From Trichocoleus desertorum ATA4-8-CV12 (GTDB taxonomy: Bacteria > Cyanobacteriota > Cyanobacteriia > FACHB-46), in assembly GCA_019358975.1 (NCBI GenBank), contig JAHHIL010000005.1:62001-126000 (forward strand): a stretch of 64,000 nucleotides of DNA, given 5' to 3'. Both the position numbers and the translations under genes were made by a program. The first letter of the stretch is position 1, and the number at the start of each line of letters is the position of its first letter. Shown here piece after piece: positions 53,099-61,635 of the stretch. A model generated the notes under the pieces. The model saw only the letters and a program-made list of their open reading frames with translations, made no database searches and was not told the origin of the DNA.

Positions 53099-54835
53099 AT
53101 GCAGCGACCTGTGAGTCAAACGCTTCAGCCGATTGATTACCCCAAATCTAAAAACTTGAAGATTCAAAACCACCAATTGCCTCTCCCTTGGCTAATGCGG
53201 TTATCGGGTCTGATGATCGCCGTTGGCTTGGCTAGTTTAGGCACCTCCGTGAGGGTGTCGGCAGCGCCAGCTGAACCAGAGCTACAAATTGGCGTAGTGC
53301 AACGATTTGGCACCAAACCTACCGATGAGCTAACGCTCCAAGCTCCAGCAGGCGATCGCCTCACGCTAACCTTTGAAACCGGAGGGAAGCGCCAAAGTCT
53401 CAGCACTAGCAAGATGAAAGTTGATGTGGTGATGCAACCTTTGCCAGAGCCACAAGTCAGCGAACGAGTCGTTTTGAGCACCCACCGCAGCTTTGAGAGT
53501 GCGGAAGACAGTGCTGAAAAGTGGCGATCGCAAGGCATTGAGGTTGAGGTGGCTCAACCAGAGCGTTGGCAAGTTTGGGCCAAGCGGGATGTGTACAGCT
53601 CACCGTTGCTGCGGCGCTTACTCCTGCAAAGCCTACAAGATCAAGGCAATAACACTGCCTACGTTGATTCACAAGTGCTGGCTCAGGTGCCGAAAGCTTC
53701 ATTCGTGGTGGATGGCTACCGTTACACCCGGGATCAGTTGCAAGTCGCTAGTAGTAGCAGCTTGGTGCAGGTGACTCAAGGCAGCAAAGCCAAAGACAAG
53801 ACCGCCGAACAAATTGCCAAAGAGAACCAAACGAGCCGTCTATATGCGGGGACGGTGCGCCTGCAACCCAACTCTTACGGCACTTATACACTCGTCAATC
53901 AAGTCCCGATCGAAACTTACCTGCGGGGAGTTGTGCCGCATGAAATTGGTGCAGAAGCTCCCCAGCCTGCGGTTGAGGCTCAAGCGATTTTGGCTCGTAC
54001 CTATGTTTTGCGTAATCTGCGCCGCTTTGCGATCGATGGTTACGAGCTTTGTGCCGATACTCAATGCCAAGTCTATTGGGGATTGAAGGGAACCATCCCT
54101 GAAGCCGATCGCGCGATCGCTGCTACTCGTGGCTTGGTCCTGACCTATCAAAATGAGTTGGTCGATGCTTTGTACTCTTCCACTACAGGTGGCGTGACCG
54201 CACCCTTTAATGATGTCTGGAATGGCGCACCTCGGCCTTATTTACGGGCGGTAGTCGATTCAGCCGCTAGTATTTGGGATTTGTCGCGCCGTAGCTTGGC
54301 TGATGAGCAAAACCTCCGTGCCTTTATTACGCAGCGTAAAGGCTTCAATGAAGAAGGGTGGGATATGTTCCGCTGGCGCGAGGAGAGTAGCTTAGCTCAG
54401 CTCACCCAAGACTTGAAGAAGTATTTGCAGGGCAATAAGCATCCCTTGGCTAACTTCACCGCAATTCAGCAGCTTCAGGTTACCCAGCGATCGCCTGCGG
54501 GACGAGTCCAAAAAATGGTGGCCCAGACGGATCGAGGCGCGATCGAATTAGAAAAAGATGACATTCTCAATGCTTTCTATGCCCCCAACAGCACCCTCTT
54601 TTACTTAGACCCTATTTATGCGGCGAATAAAGTCTTAAAGGGGTATGCATTTGTGGGTGGTGGGCTAGGTCATGGCGTTGGCATGAGTCAAACTGGGTCT
54701 TATCGGCTCGGTCGCCTTGGGTGGACCAGTGGACAAATTTTGAACTTCTATTACCCCGGTACTCAGATTCAGCCGATTAGCCAAGCCTTGACCTTTTGGC
54801 GAACTCCCTCTCCTGAGGCAGCACCCAAAAGCTAA
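53099..54835 (+). CDS. SpoIID/LytB domain protein (exported)
   Basis: 578 residues from ATG 53099; the frame continues upstream to 52991 but the first 36 codons look unrelated. A signal or anchor segment lies near residues 30-50 (WLMRLSGLMIAVGLASLGTS). Residues about 50-200 are a Lys/Gln-rich region without known motif. The SpoIID/LytB domain follows: IETYLRGVVPHEIGAEAPQPAVEAQAILARTYVLRN in parts near 270-305, DTQCQVYWG near 320, TGGVTAPFNDVW near 360 and the C-terminal GLGHGVGMSQTGSYRLG near 520. Members modify peptidoglycan at the cell surface. Cyanobacterial copies are frequent; their targets are unproven. Confidence 0.9.
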   Translation: MQRPVSQTLQPIDYPKSKNLKIQNHQLPLPWLMRLSGLMIAVGLASLGTSVRVSAAPAEPELQIGVVQRFGTKPTDELTLQAPAGDRLTLTFETGGKRQSLSTSKMKVDVVMQPLPEPQVSERVVLSTHRSFESAEDSAEKWRSQGIEVEVAQPERWQVWAKRDVYSSPLLRRLLLQSLQDQGNNTAYVDSQVLAQVPKASFVVDGYRYTRDQLQVASSSSLVQVTQGSKAKDKTAEQIAKENQTSRLYAGTVRLQPNSYGTYTLVNQVPIETYLRGVVPHEIGAEAPQPAVEAQAILARTYVLRNLRRFAIDGYELCADTQCQVYWGLKGTIPEADRAIAATRGLVLTYQNELVDALYSSTTGGVTAPFNDVWNGAPRPYLRAVVDSAASIWDLSRRSLADEQNLRAFITQRKGFNEEGWDMFRWREESSLAQLTQDLKKYLQGNKHPLANFTAIQQLQVTQRSPAGRVQKMVAQTDRGAIELEKDDILNAFYAPNSTLFYLDPIYAANKVLKGYAFVGGGLGHGVGMSQTGSYRLGRLGWTSGQILNFYYPGTQIQPISQALTFWRTPSPEAAPKS

Positions 54836-54874
54836 AAAATAAGGCAGGTAGCACAATTTGTACTCCTGCCTATT
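54833..54874 (-). terminator. Terminator of petF
   Basis: On the minus strand AGGCAGG and CCTGCCT arms are followed by TTATTTTTTAG. It lies 14 bases after the petF stop codon and overlaps the end of the convergent SpoIID gene. Confidence 0.8.
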
Positions 54875-54887
54875 GGAAAGAAAATTT

Positions 54888-55187
54888 TTAGTACAGTTCT
54901 TCTTCTTGGTGGGTCATGATGGTGCAATCAGAGGTGGGGTAAGCCACGCAAGTTAGCACAAAACCAGCTTCAATTTGGTCGTCATCCAAGAAGGACTGAT
55001 CGCTTTGATCAATGCTGCCGCTGGTGATCTTGCCAGCACAGGTAGAGCAAGCACCAGCACGGCAGGAGTAAGGAAGGTCGATTCCTTGCTCTTCGGCAGC
55101 GTCGAGAATGTACTCGTCATCAGGAACTTCAATAGTGGTGTTAAGCCCTTCAGCCTCGTTGATCAAGGTGACCTTAAAAGTTGGCAT
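54888..55187 (-). CDS. petF: Plant-type [2Fe-2S] ferredoxin
   Basis: 99 residues. It carries electrons from photosystem I to FNR and other soluble enzymes. The cluster ligands are in [16 protein letters not shown] (residues about 39-54) and [11 protein letters not shown] near 77. The acidic surface is preserved (DDDQIEAGF). The length is that of photosynthetic ferredoxin-1. A clear terminator follows. The divergent gene bvdR lies 480 bases away across a region with two palindromes, so regulation may be from that side. Confidence 0.96.
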   Translation of the reverse strand: MPTFKVTLINEAEGLNTTIEVPDDEYILDAAEEQGIDLPYSCRAGACSTCAGKITSGSIDQSDQSFLDDDQIEAGFVLTCVAYPTSDCTIMTHQEEELY

Positions 55188-55488
55188 CAGTAGTCCTCTC
55201 TGTTCAATAATCGGCGTGTGAAGTGCATAGAAAGCTAGCGCCAGGTAATTTCCTGAGTAATGGCTTCCTTAATCAGCTTCACTTCTAGATACTACGGGAA
55301 AACTCAAAACTTGTAACACCAAATCAGGTCTTGGGTTGAATGGGATTCGTAATGAAATTTGGCTATTTGATCTACTTATACTTATGGGACGGTCAAAAGC
55401 TTGACTAAATGGACTTTTACTAGTTGCTTCTCGGTCTGTTTATTAGTTTTGCGACCCACAGCTGAGGTGCTATGAGGGTTTGGCAGTT

Positions 55489-55510
55489 GACAAATAGAAT
55501 TCTATTTGTC
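55489..55510. promoter_or_regulatory. Perfect 22-bp palindrome
   Basis: Eleven-base arms GACAAATAGAA meet head to head without a spacer, about 160 bases upstream of bvdR and 300 from petF. It looks like the binding site of a symmetric dimeric regulator. Confidence 0.5.
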
Positions 55511-55536
55511 CCAAAATCGAGTAATAAATTAGTAAG

Positions 55537-55578
55537 AATTATCTGCCTTATTAGAATTCATCAATAAGGCAGATAATT
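55537..55578. promoter_or_regulatory. Perfect 16-bp inverted repeat with 10-base loop
   Basis: Arms AATTATCTGCCTTATT and its exact complement flank a 10-base centre. It follows the first palindrome by 26 bases. No T run follows, so it is not a clear terminator; an operator, insertion scar or RNA hairpin are possible. Confidence 0.5.
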
Positions 55579-55670
55579 GGGTTCTGAAGAAATCTGCCCA
55601 CCAGATAAAAATAATTCGGTAATCTATAGGTTCGCGATCTTTTTAATAAAACTGATTCGGGCTTGTATCT

Positions 55671-56690
55671 GTGACGACTTATTTCTCTAAGGAAACGGCT
55701 CCATTCCCACTAAAAGTGGGGTTGGTTGGCACTGGTTATGCGGCGAAGCTACGAGCAGAGGCATTTCAGGCAGATTCGCGATCGCAACTAGTATCAGTTG
55801 CAGGCCACGACCTAGAAAGAACAACGACTTTCAGCCAAACTTACCAAGCTGAGGCCCTAGACAATTGGCAAGCTTTACTCGATCGCTCTGAGATTGATTT
55901 GGTGGTGATCTGTACTGTGAATCGGGATCACGGGGCGATCGCCCGAGCGGCACTGGAGGCAGGCAAGCATGTTGTGGTTGAGTATCCCTTGGCTTTGGAT
56001 GTCGCTGAAGCAACCGCATTGATTGCCCTAGCCAAAACCCAAAACAAATTGCTGCACGTCGAACATATTGAGCTACTGGGTGGCTTGCATCAGGCTCTAG
56101 TCAAGTCTTTGTTGCAAATCGGCTCGGTCTTTTACGCCCGCTACACCACGATCAACCCTCAACATCCTGCTCCGCAGAAATGGACTTATCAGTCAGAATT
56201 GTTTGGCTTTCCCTTTTCTGGAGCGACTTCTCGCATTCATCGCTTGACCGATTTGTTTGGGGAAGTGGCAAGTGTGAGTTGTCAGGCGCGGTATTGGAGC
56301 CACCCTGAAACCGCTCAACAGCCTGGATTCTATCAGGCGTGCTTGTGTACAGCCCACTTGAATTTTGCCAGTGGTGTGCTAGCCGAAGTCACCTATGGCA
56401 AAGGGGAAACGCTATGGCAATCGGCTCGTACCTTTGAAGTCCAAGGAACTCAAGGAGCTTTAGTTTTTGATGGCGATCGCGGGACTCTCATCCAAGCGGA
56501 TGGTGAACAGGTCGTTGAGGTGGGTGGACGACGGGGGCTGTTCGCGAAAGATACAGCCAATGTTTTAGATCACTTATATAAAGGCACTCCTTTATATGTG
56601 TCCCCAGAAGCCAGCTTGTACGCCTTGAAGGTGGCAGATGCAGCTCGGCGATCGGCAGAAACAGGACAGGTGGTAGCGGTCGGCGGTTAA
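55671..56690 (+). CDS. bvdR: Biliverdin reductase
   Basis: 339 residues from GTG 55671. It reduces biliverdin with NADPH (phycobilin/tetrapyrrole metabolism, redox protection). The Gfo/Idh/MocA Rossmann start is VGLVGTGYAAKLRAEAF near residue 16-32. The middle and C-terminal regions closely resemble Synechocystis BvdR: HVEHIELLGGLHQAL near 126, FYARYTTINPQHPAPQKWTY near 150, RIHRLTDLFGEVASV near 188, GRRGLFAKDTANVLDHL near 285 and LYVSPEASLYALKVAD near 305. It is divergent from petF. Downstream lies a convergent glycosyltransferase gene. General Gfo/Idh enzymes are the alternative, but the match of motifs is specific. Confidence 0.88.
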   Translation: MTTYFSKETAPFPLKVGLVGTGYAAKLRAEAFQADSRSQLVSVAGHDLERTTTFSQTYQAEALDNWQALLDRSEIDLVVICTVNRDHGAIARAALEAGKHVVVEYPLALDVAEATALIALAKTQNKLLHVEHIELLGGLHQALVKSLLQIGSVFYARYTTINPQHPAPQKWTYQSELFGFPFSGATSRIHRLTDLFGEVASVSCQARYWSHPETAQQPGFYQACLCTAHLNFASGVLAEVTYGKGETLWQSARTFEVQGTQGALVFDGDRGTLIQADGEQVVEVGGRRGLFAKDTANVLDHLYKGTPLYVSPEASLYALKVADAARRSAETGQVVAVGG

Positions 56691-56714
56691 AGAGCGATCG
56701 CCCTACCCAATGTT

Positions 56715-57704
56715 CTATCGTCGTTCGGCATGACCATTAGAGATTGCTCTAAAGCTAGGAGCCTCAGTTTCTTGGAAGCCTTGCACTTCCGCCAGGGTAT
56801 AGAGTGGCCTGCCTTTAATTTCTTCGTAGATGCGGCCAATGTATTCGCCCAAGATGCCGATGCTAACCAGTTGTACGGCACCGAGAAAGAAGATTGCCAC
56901 AATAATGGCAGCGTAGCCAGTTAAAGGTGAACCAGGGGCGAAAAAGCGCCAATAAAGCACCAGAATTGCCATGCAGAGCGCGATCGCTGCTGAAAATAGC
57001 CCAATATAAGTGGAGATGCGGAGCGGTACTTTGGAAAAAGAAACTAACCCATTGACTGCTAGCCCCAAGGACTTCTGGAAGGTATATTTCACATCGCCTG
57101 CGAAGCGAGGATTGCGCTCAAACAAAATTGCGGTTTGGCGAAACCCTACCCACGATCGCAAGCCTCGAATATAACGATTACGCTCTGGCATCGCATTCAG
57201 CACATCAACTACTTGGCGATCGAGCAAACAAAAGTCTCCCGTATCGGTGGGAATTTCGACATCGGCTAGCTGCTTGAGGATGCGGTAAAAAGCATAAGCC
57301 GTGAAACGCTTAAACCAACTTTCTCGGTGGCGCTGGGTGCGTTGCGCATAAACAACTTGATAGCCTTGCCGCCATTTTTCCACCATGTCGGGGATCAGTT
57401 CTGGCGGGTCTTGCAAATCTGCATCCAGAATCACCACCACTTGACCACGAGCAAAATTTAGCCCTGCTGTCACCGCAATTTGGTGGCCGAAGTTGCGGGC
57501 TAAGCTTAGGTAGCAAACTCGCGTATCCCGTTGGTGCAGGTCTCGGAGCATTTCCAGAGAGCGATCGCGACTGCCATCATTAATTAACACCAGTTCCACT
57601 GGCCCATCCATGCGGTCCATGATGCTGCTAATGCGGTGGTACAGCTCTGGAATCGTGGCTTCTTCGTTATAAATAGGAACAACAAAAGAATACTGAGGGC
57701 GCAT
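56715..57704 (-). CDS. GtrB-like membrane glycosyltransferase (family 2)
   Basis: 329 residues. GT2 motifs: [16 protein letters not shown] near residue 7, [15 protein letters not shown] near 38, metal-binding [15 protein letters not shown] near 89-103, and [13 protein letters not shown] near 157. Two C-terminal membrane helices ([19 protein letters not shown] and [21 protein letters not shown]) end in [15 protein letters not shown]. This layout is that of GtrB/DPM1-like enzymes that load glucose or another sugar onto polyprenyl phosphate for later transfer outside. The acceptor route here is unknown. It is convergent with bvdR. Confidence 0.92.
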   Translation of the reverse strand: MRPQYSFVVPIYNEEATIPELYHRISSIMDRMDGPVELVLINDGSRDRSLEMLRDLHQRDTRVCYLSLARNFGHQIAVTAGLNFARGQVVVILDADLQDPPELIPDMVEKWRQGYQVVYAQRTQRHRESWFKRFTAYAFYRILKQLADVEIPTDTGDFCLLDRQVVDVLNAMPERNRYIRGLRSWVGFRQTAILFERNPRFAGDVKYTFQKSLGLAVNGLVSFSKVPLRISTYIGLFSAAIALCMAILVLYWRFFAPGSPLTGYAAIIVAIFFLGAVQLVSIGILGEYIGRIYEEIKGRPLYTLAEVQGFQETEAPSFRAISNGHAERR

Positions 57705-57877
57705 GATTTGTCTCTAGCTCGCGGGTACTGGCACGCTGACCTGTTGATGAATATACCCCTAGTTGCTATATCTTCGAGCGATCGCTAGAACTAAGCAGTA
57801 AGCCTAAGTGATGCCATTTCTGCGGAACAGCAGAGTCCTAATTCTGTCAATGAGGCTAGGGCGAGTTGAAATAGTTT

Positions 57878-57997
57878 ATGAGCACGGACACTGAAGTTTT
57901 AAGGCAGCCATATAACTGCATTCTTGCCAGCTTCATTGGCTTAGCCAGCGTCTGGCTTGTCTTAGCTGGGCCACTATTTATTGACTGGATACGTTGA
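57878..57997 (+). CDS. Possible 39-residue membrane protein
   Basis: MSTDTEVLRQPYNCILASFI is the first half; the second half is a single hydrophobic helix (GLASVWLVLAGPLFIDWIR). Length and layout are like the small one-helix subunits of photosynthetic or NDH complexes, but I do not recognise it as any of them. A strong hairpin follows 11 bases after the stop. There is no clear ribosome site, so this is tentative. Confidence 0.35.
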   Translation: MSTDTEVLRQPYNCILASFIGLASVWLVLAGPLFIDWIR

Positions 57998-58007
57998 CTA
58001 AAATACA

Positions 58008-58048
58008 GGACCCACCATTAGCTTTAAAAACTGACTAATGATGGGTCC
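58008..58048 (-). terminator. Terminator hairpin after ndhM
   Basis: 14-bp stem GGACCCACCATTAG with CTAATGATGGGTCC, one mismatch, 13-base loop. The minus-strand side is followed by TGTATTTTAG, so it fits ndhM, whose stop is 73 bases away. It may also end the small plus-strand frame, which lies just before it. Confidence 0.6.
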
Positions 58049-58120
58049 AGAAAAGCCTAGCCTAGCTCTATCAGCTGTCCTTAAAAAGGGCTATTTTTAT
58101 GCAAGATTGGCGAACAAGCT

Positions 58121-58465
58121 TTACCCGTTGTCTTGAGCAACCACTTGAGGCAAACCCATGCTGTAGTTAAGCACGCGGCTCTCTAGGTTGTAGCTAATTT
58201 CGCCCTTTTGGATCAGCGATCGCACAAAGTGTTCCAAGTCTGAACCAATGCGACGCAGGTTATAGTCAGTTAAATCCGCGCCTTCATTGGCTGCAACTAG
58301 CTCATCAAACTTGCGGTATACCTGTTGCAGGGCAGCGTCATTCCATACGAACTCGTTGTCTGGGTCAACATCCAGCGTCAAAACGCCATCAGCAGGGTTC
58401 AGTTCGGTGCCTTTTACTTCCGCAGTGAAGATGTGGATGTGGCGAGTTGTAGACTTGAGTAGCAT
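58121..58465 (-). CDS. ndhM: NAD(P)H-quinone oxidoreductase subunit M
   Basis: 114 residues. NdhM is a peripheral subunit of the cyanobacterial/plastid NDH-1 complex of the thylakoid membrane, for cyclic electron flow and respiration. The family pattern is clear: [18 protein letters not shown] near 2-19, [29 protein letters not shown] in parts near 28-57, [21 protein letters not shown] near 64-84, and [18 protein letters not shown] near 89-106. The length is normal. It is divergent from the histidine phosphatase gene. Confidence 0.97.
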   Translation of the reverse strand: MLLKSTTRHIHIFTAEVKGTELNPADGVLTLDVDPDNEFVWNDAALQQVYRKFDELVAANEGADLTDYNLRRIGSDLEHFVRSLIQKGEISYNLESRVLNYSMGLPQVVAQDNG

Positions 58466-58515
58466 AGGAAATGTTACGGTCTATTGAGTGTATTGAATCA
58501 TTCTAAACTACGGCC

Positions 58516-59256
58516 ATGAAACTCCTGTTTATTCGCCATGCTCAGTCTGTGGGAAACATAGAGCGGCGCATGCAGGGGCATGGTGAGTTTGAGCTTTCGG
58601 TCAATGGCAAGATTCAAGCGGGGAAGCTGGCTCAGCGTTTACTAGAAGAATCTTGGTGGCCTTCCGCAGTTTATAGCAGTCCGTTAAAGCGAGCGGTGCA
58701 GACGACAGAAATTTTGATAAATCACTTTGTCACAGCTCCTCTACCTGCCGCTGTTAGTGATCTGATCGATAGTGAAGACGCCTCTCCCGTGGGCGTTTCG
58801 ACAACAACTCAAAAGCCCCCAACCTTTCAAGTGCATTATGCCGATGAGTTGGCAGAGTTTCAGAATGGGGTTTTTCAAGGTTTGACTTGGATGGAAGCCA
58901 AGGCGCGATACCCAGAGTTTTGCCGCACCCTAGAAACCTCGCCCGATTGGATTCAAATTCCCGAAGCCGAATCGTTGCAAGAAGCTCGCGATCGCGCCCA
59001 TCAGTTCATTCAAAAGTTACTGGGGCAACATCAGGATTCTGACAAAATTTGGATTGTTACGCATAGTTGGATTTTGCAGCATTTGATCGCGGAGTTGATG
59101 GGTTGCGATCGCTCTTGGCGCTTACATGCCCGCAATACTGCTTTATTTGAATTTTGGCTCGATCGATCGCGTTGGCACCTACAAGACCAAAACCGTTTTA
59201 ATACTGATCTCTGGCAAGTGCGCCGCTTTAATGATTGCCGTCATTTAGCCTCTTGA
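58516..59256 (+). CDS. Histidine phosphatase family protein (GpmB-like)
   Basis: 246 residues. The phosphohistidine motif is LLFIRHAQSVGNIERRMQGH near residues 3-22 (RHxxS, not the RHG of true mutases), with the basic residue RYSSPLKR-like YSSPLKRAVQTTEIL near 54-68. Other elements: FQNGVFQGLTWMEA near 115 and the second histidine IWIVTHSWILQHL near 177. A long insertion of about 40 residues near 75-110 is unusual. It most likely is a phosphatase with unknown substrate. Start ATG 58516. Confidence 0.9.
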   Translation: MKLLFIRHAQSVGNIERRMQGHGEFELSVNGKIQAGKLAQRLLEESWWPSAVYSSPLKRAVQTTEILINHFVTAPLPAAVSDLIDSEDASPVGVSTTTQKPPTFQVHYADELAEFQNGVFQGLTWMEAKARYPEFCRTLETSPDWIQIPEAESLQEARDRAHQFIQKLLGQHQDSDKIWIVTHSWILQHLIAELMGCDRSWRLHARNTALFEFWLDRSRWHLQDQNRFNTDLWQVRRFNDCRHLAS

Positions 59257-59413
59257 AACCTGGGCAACGAGGCGCTAAAGTCTCTGTCAAGACAGGTTTC
59301 TAACTGAGGTTTTTGAACAGTTTCAATCCGCCTTAGAGTACAGTATTGTGAGCAGGGAACCTGGATGACTGCGACTAAAGTTCAGGATTTTTATTTCGAC
59401 CGCTGAGCGCACA

Positions 59414-60418
59414 ATGGTAGATTCGATTGAAAATATTACTAAGCAAGCCCGCCAAGGCAGTGTGGCCGCTATTATTCAAGTTTTGAATGACAAGCTGGCG
59501 GATTCTGGCGTGAGAACTAGAGCCATTTTTGCGGATGGCGTGCTACAGCTTTTGTGCGAAGCTCCTGATGTGGATCAACTGGAGCAATCTACCTTAGTTG
59601 AGCGGGTGCGTCAGATTCTAGAGGCGATTTCACCCCGTAATATTCGCCGCGTCAAAATTAACAGCCGCATTGTGCGTGAGCAACAATTGTTGTGGTTAGA
59701 GGAAATTAATCGCGACCCAGAAAACCAGGTGCTTTGGTCGCAAGAAATTACCCTGACTCGGCCTAACTTGTTCAAACAGTTCATGGAGGATTTGCAGAGC
59801 CAGCAAGCAGATCAATCAAAGTCTGGCATGCCAAAGACTCCATCTCCGCGTCAAGTCCGAGAGCAACGCCAATTTAAGCGTGGTGTGGTGGGTGGCACTG
59901 CGGCCAGCTTACTTTTGCTGTTGCTGGCTTGGGGCGTCTACAGTTGGTTCGGTCCCAAGTTGCAAGCAAACAGCCAAGCGAATACAGCAACATCTCCTGA
60001 TCCTGCCCAATCTCCTGAGCCTATTACGCCTGCGCCTGCTTCTCCCAACTCTACTGCCGCGATCGCCCCTAGCCCGTCTCCAGTTGCCTCAGTTAGTCCT
60101 AGCCCCAGTCCTGAAGCTGCTGCGATCGCCCCAACCTCTGCTCCAACTTCTGCTGACCCCTTCGCCGATGCAGTCAGGCTAGCTGAACAAACCGCCAGTG
60201 CTGGTAAATCAGCCCAATCCTCCGCCGATTGGTTAGCTCTAGCCGCCAAATGGCAACAAGCCTCCGATCTGATGAGCCAAGTCCCACCTCAAGACAAGCG
60301 CTACAGTATCGCCCAAGACCGCACCACCGTTTACCAACGCCACAGCGAAGCCGCCCTACAAGAAGCCAAAAAGAAACAAGGTCAAACTGCTAGCAAAGCT
60401 TCGGACCAACAGATTTAG
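59414..60418 (+). CDS. Single-module protein related to the 1122-residue SGNH protein
   Basis: 334 residues. Residues about 15-110 hold one copy of the module seen four times in the protein at 35850-39218: VAAIIQVLNDKLADSGVRTRAI in parts, LQLLCEAPDV, VRQILEAISPRNIRRVKINSR and LLWLEEINRDP. A membrane helix AASLLLLLLAWGVYSWFG lies near 160-178. The next 80 residues are an Ala/Pro/Ser-rich spacer, and the end has helical sequence with LALAAKWQQASDLMSQVPPQDKRY in parts. So the module faces the cytoplasm and the C-terminus faces out. Function is unknown; the arrangement hints at a sensor or scaffold. There is no partner acyltransferase next to it. Confidence 0.7.
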   Translation: MVDSIENITKQARQGSVAAIIQVLNDKLADSGVRTRAIFADGVLQLLCEAPDVDQLEQSTLVERVRQILEAISPRNIRRVKINSRIVREQQLLWLEEINRDPENQVLWSQEITLTRPNLFKQFMEDLQSQQADQSKSGMPKTPSPRQVREQRQFKRGVVGGTAASLLLLLLAWGVYSWFGPKLQANSQANTATSPDPAQSPEPITPAPASPNSTAAIAPSPSPVASVSPSPSPEAAAIAPTSAPTSADPFADAVRLAEQTASAGKSAQSSADWLALAAKWQQASDLMSQVPPQDKRYSIAQDRTTVYQRHSEAALQEAKKKQGQTASKASDQQI

Positions 60419-60578
60419 AACGGTAGTTATAGCGGTTCCTAATCTGGTGAGGTACAAGTCACAAGCTGAAATCCTTACCCAGACTGGATATGTGTACCTC
60501 ATTTCGAGGAGAAACGCTATATGTTGGTGTTAGGAATCTGAATCGCTAAGGTTATTAAATAGTTCTTGGAAGTTAAAG

Positions 60579-60622
60579 CAACGTATCTCTTAGCCAAGCA
60601 CAACGTATCTCTTAGCCAAGCA
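60579..60622. repeat. Two perfect tandem copies of a 22-base unit
   Basis: The unit starts CAACGTATCTCT and ends AGCCAAGCA. Copies are 60579-60600 and 60601-60622. They lie 17 bases upstream of the DUF6883 gene start and could be part of its regulatory region. Confidence 0.8.
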
Positions 60623-60639
60623 CAAGGATAAAACTGATA

Positions 60640-61320
60640 ATGCCTTTGGAGATACACAACTATATTTTGAGAGGGAAACGCCTAGTACAAATCGAAACTC
60701 AGCCTAATCATATTGATGGCGTATTAGATGCAATTCAGAATGTACGAAGAAGTTCCAATTTAGATTGGAAAGACATCTATTCAGCCCATTATGAGTATGC
60801 AGAGGACAGCACAATTACTTTCTACGAAGGTGAGAGTGCAGAAGCAGGTAATCCAGGTGTTTGGACTTACGTGGTATGCGACTGTGCTGAAGGCAACGAA
60901 GAAGTTGTACGCAATGCCAGCATCAATGCCCTAGCGACTTTATCAAAGGTTCAACAAGGGCTTGAAGAGCAGAGGATTAGTGCAGGAGGGTTACTTCCAT
61001 TCGCTGAGAATGCCATAGTCGATATTCGAAAGCTTCGTGACTATTGTCTTAGCCCAAGTCATGATGAAGGTAAGCACAAATCTAGGCTATTTTCATCAAT
61101 TTTGGGTATGACTGCTAAAGATGCTGAAGATTTGCGTCAAATTCTTCTCGAAGTCATCAAAAGCCAAGAGGCTCGACTAGGACGACATGATGAGTTTGGG
61201 CAACGCTACACTGTAGATTTCCCGCTTCAATGGCAAGATAGAAGTGCAATTGTCCGGAGCGGTTGGATCATCGAACAAAATTCTAAGATTCCTAGATTAA
61301 CGACCTGCTATCCCTTGTAG
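60640..61320 (+). CDS. DUF6883 domain protein with unknown N-terminal domain
   Basis: 226 residues. The C-terminal 95 residues match the DUF6883 pattern: IRKLRDYCLSPSHDEGKHKSRLFSSILGM in parts near 129-155, DAEDLRQILLEVIKSQEARLGRHDEFGQRYTVDFPL in parts, ending SAIVRSGWIIEQNSKIPRLTTCY. Its conserved His, Lys and Arg look like a catalytic set. DUF6883 occurs as an effector-like domain beside DUF4926. The N-terminal 115 residues (ETQPNHIDGVLDAIQNVRRSSN, VWTYVVCDCAEGNEEVVRNA) are unfamiliar. The adjacent DUF4926 gene (20 bases away) suggests a toxin-antitoxin or immunity pair, which is inference. Confidence 0.65.
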   Translation: MPLEIHNYILRGKRLVQIETQPNHIDGVLDAIQNVRRSSNLDWKDIYSAHYEYAEDSTITFYEGESAEAGNPGVWTYVVCDCAEGNEEVVRNASINALATLSKVQQGLEEQRISAGGLLPFAENAIVDIRKLRDYCLSPSHDEGKHKSRLFSSILGMTAKDAEDLRQILLEVIKSQEARLGRHDEFGQRYTVDFPLQWQDRSAIVRSGWIIEQNSKIPRLTTCYPL

Positions 61321-61339
61321 CGTCTGAAGGTGATACGAA

Positions 61340-61585
61340 ATGACGACTAATACTTTAATTAAGCTTCTTGATGTGGTGGCACTGACAGTTGATCTTCCTC
61401 AGTACAATCTTCGACGCGGGCAGGTTGGCACGGTTGTTGAGGTCTTGGCTAGCGGAGCAGCGTTTGAAATAGAGTTCGGTAATCGTGATGGTCGCACTTA
61501 TGAGTCTTTAGGTTTGCGTCCAGAGCAAATTATGGTTCTGCATTTCGAGCCAGTGTTTCCAGAACCAGCAGTTGAATGGTTGTAG
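61340..61585 (+). CDS. DUF4926 family small protein
   Basis: 81 residues. The DUF4926 pattern is KLLDVVALTVDLPQYNLRRGQVGTVVEVL in parts near 8-38, FEIEFGNRDGRTYESLGLRPEQIMVLH near 46-72. It is a compact beta-barrel-like domain, small and slightly acidic. AAGGTGA lies about 7 bases before the ATG. Its position 19 bases behind the DUF6883 gene suggests an antitoxin or immunity protein in a two-gene unit. Confidence 0.75.
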   Translation: MTTNTLIKLLDVVALTVDLPQYNLRRGQVGTVVEVLASGAAFEIEFGNRDGRTYESLGLRPEQIMVLHFEPVFPEPAVEWL

Positions 61586-61635
61586 CATAGGCAGCATGGC
61601 AGGTCACTGAACTAGTAAGCAAATCGTATTTCTCA

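Larger units (their letters stand above)
55188..55670. other. petF-bvdR divergent intergenic region
   Basis: 483 bases between the divergent petF and bvdR genes. It holds both promoters and two palindromes (55489-55510 and 55537-55578). No protein or RNA gene is supported. Confidence 0.5.
57705..58120. other. Intergenic region holding a small ORF and a hairpin
   Basis: 416 bases between the GtrB-like gene and ndhM. It contains the 39-codon frame (57878-57997) and the hairpin at 58008-58048. No other structure is clear. Confidence 0.4.
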
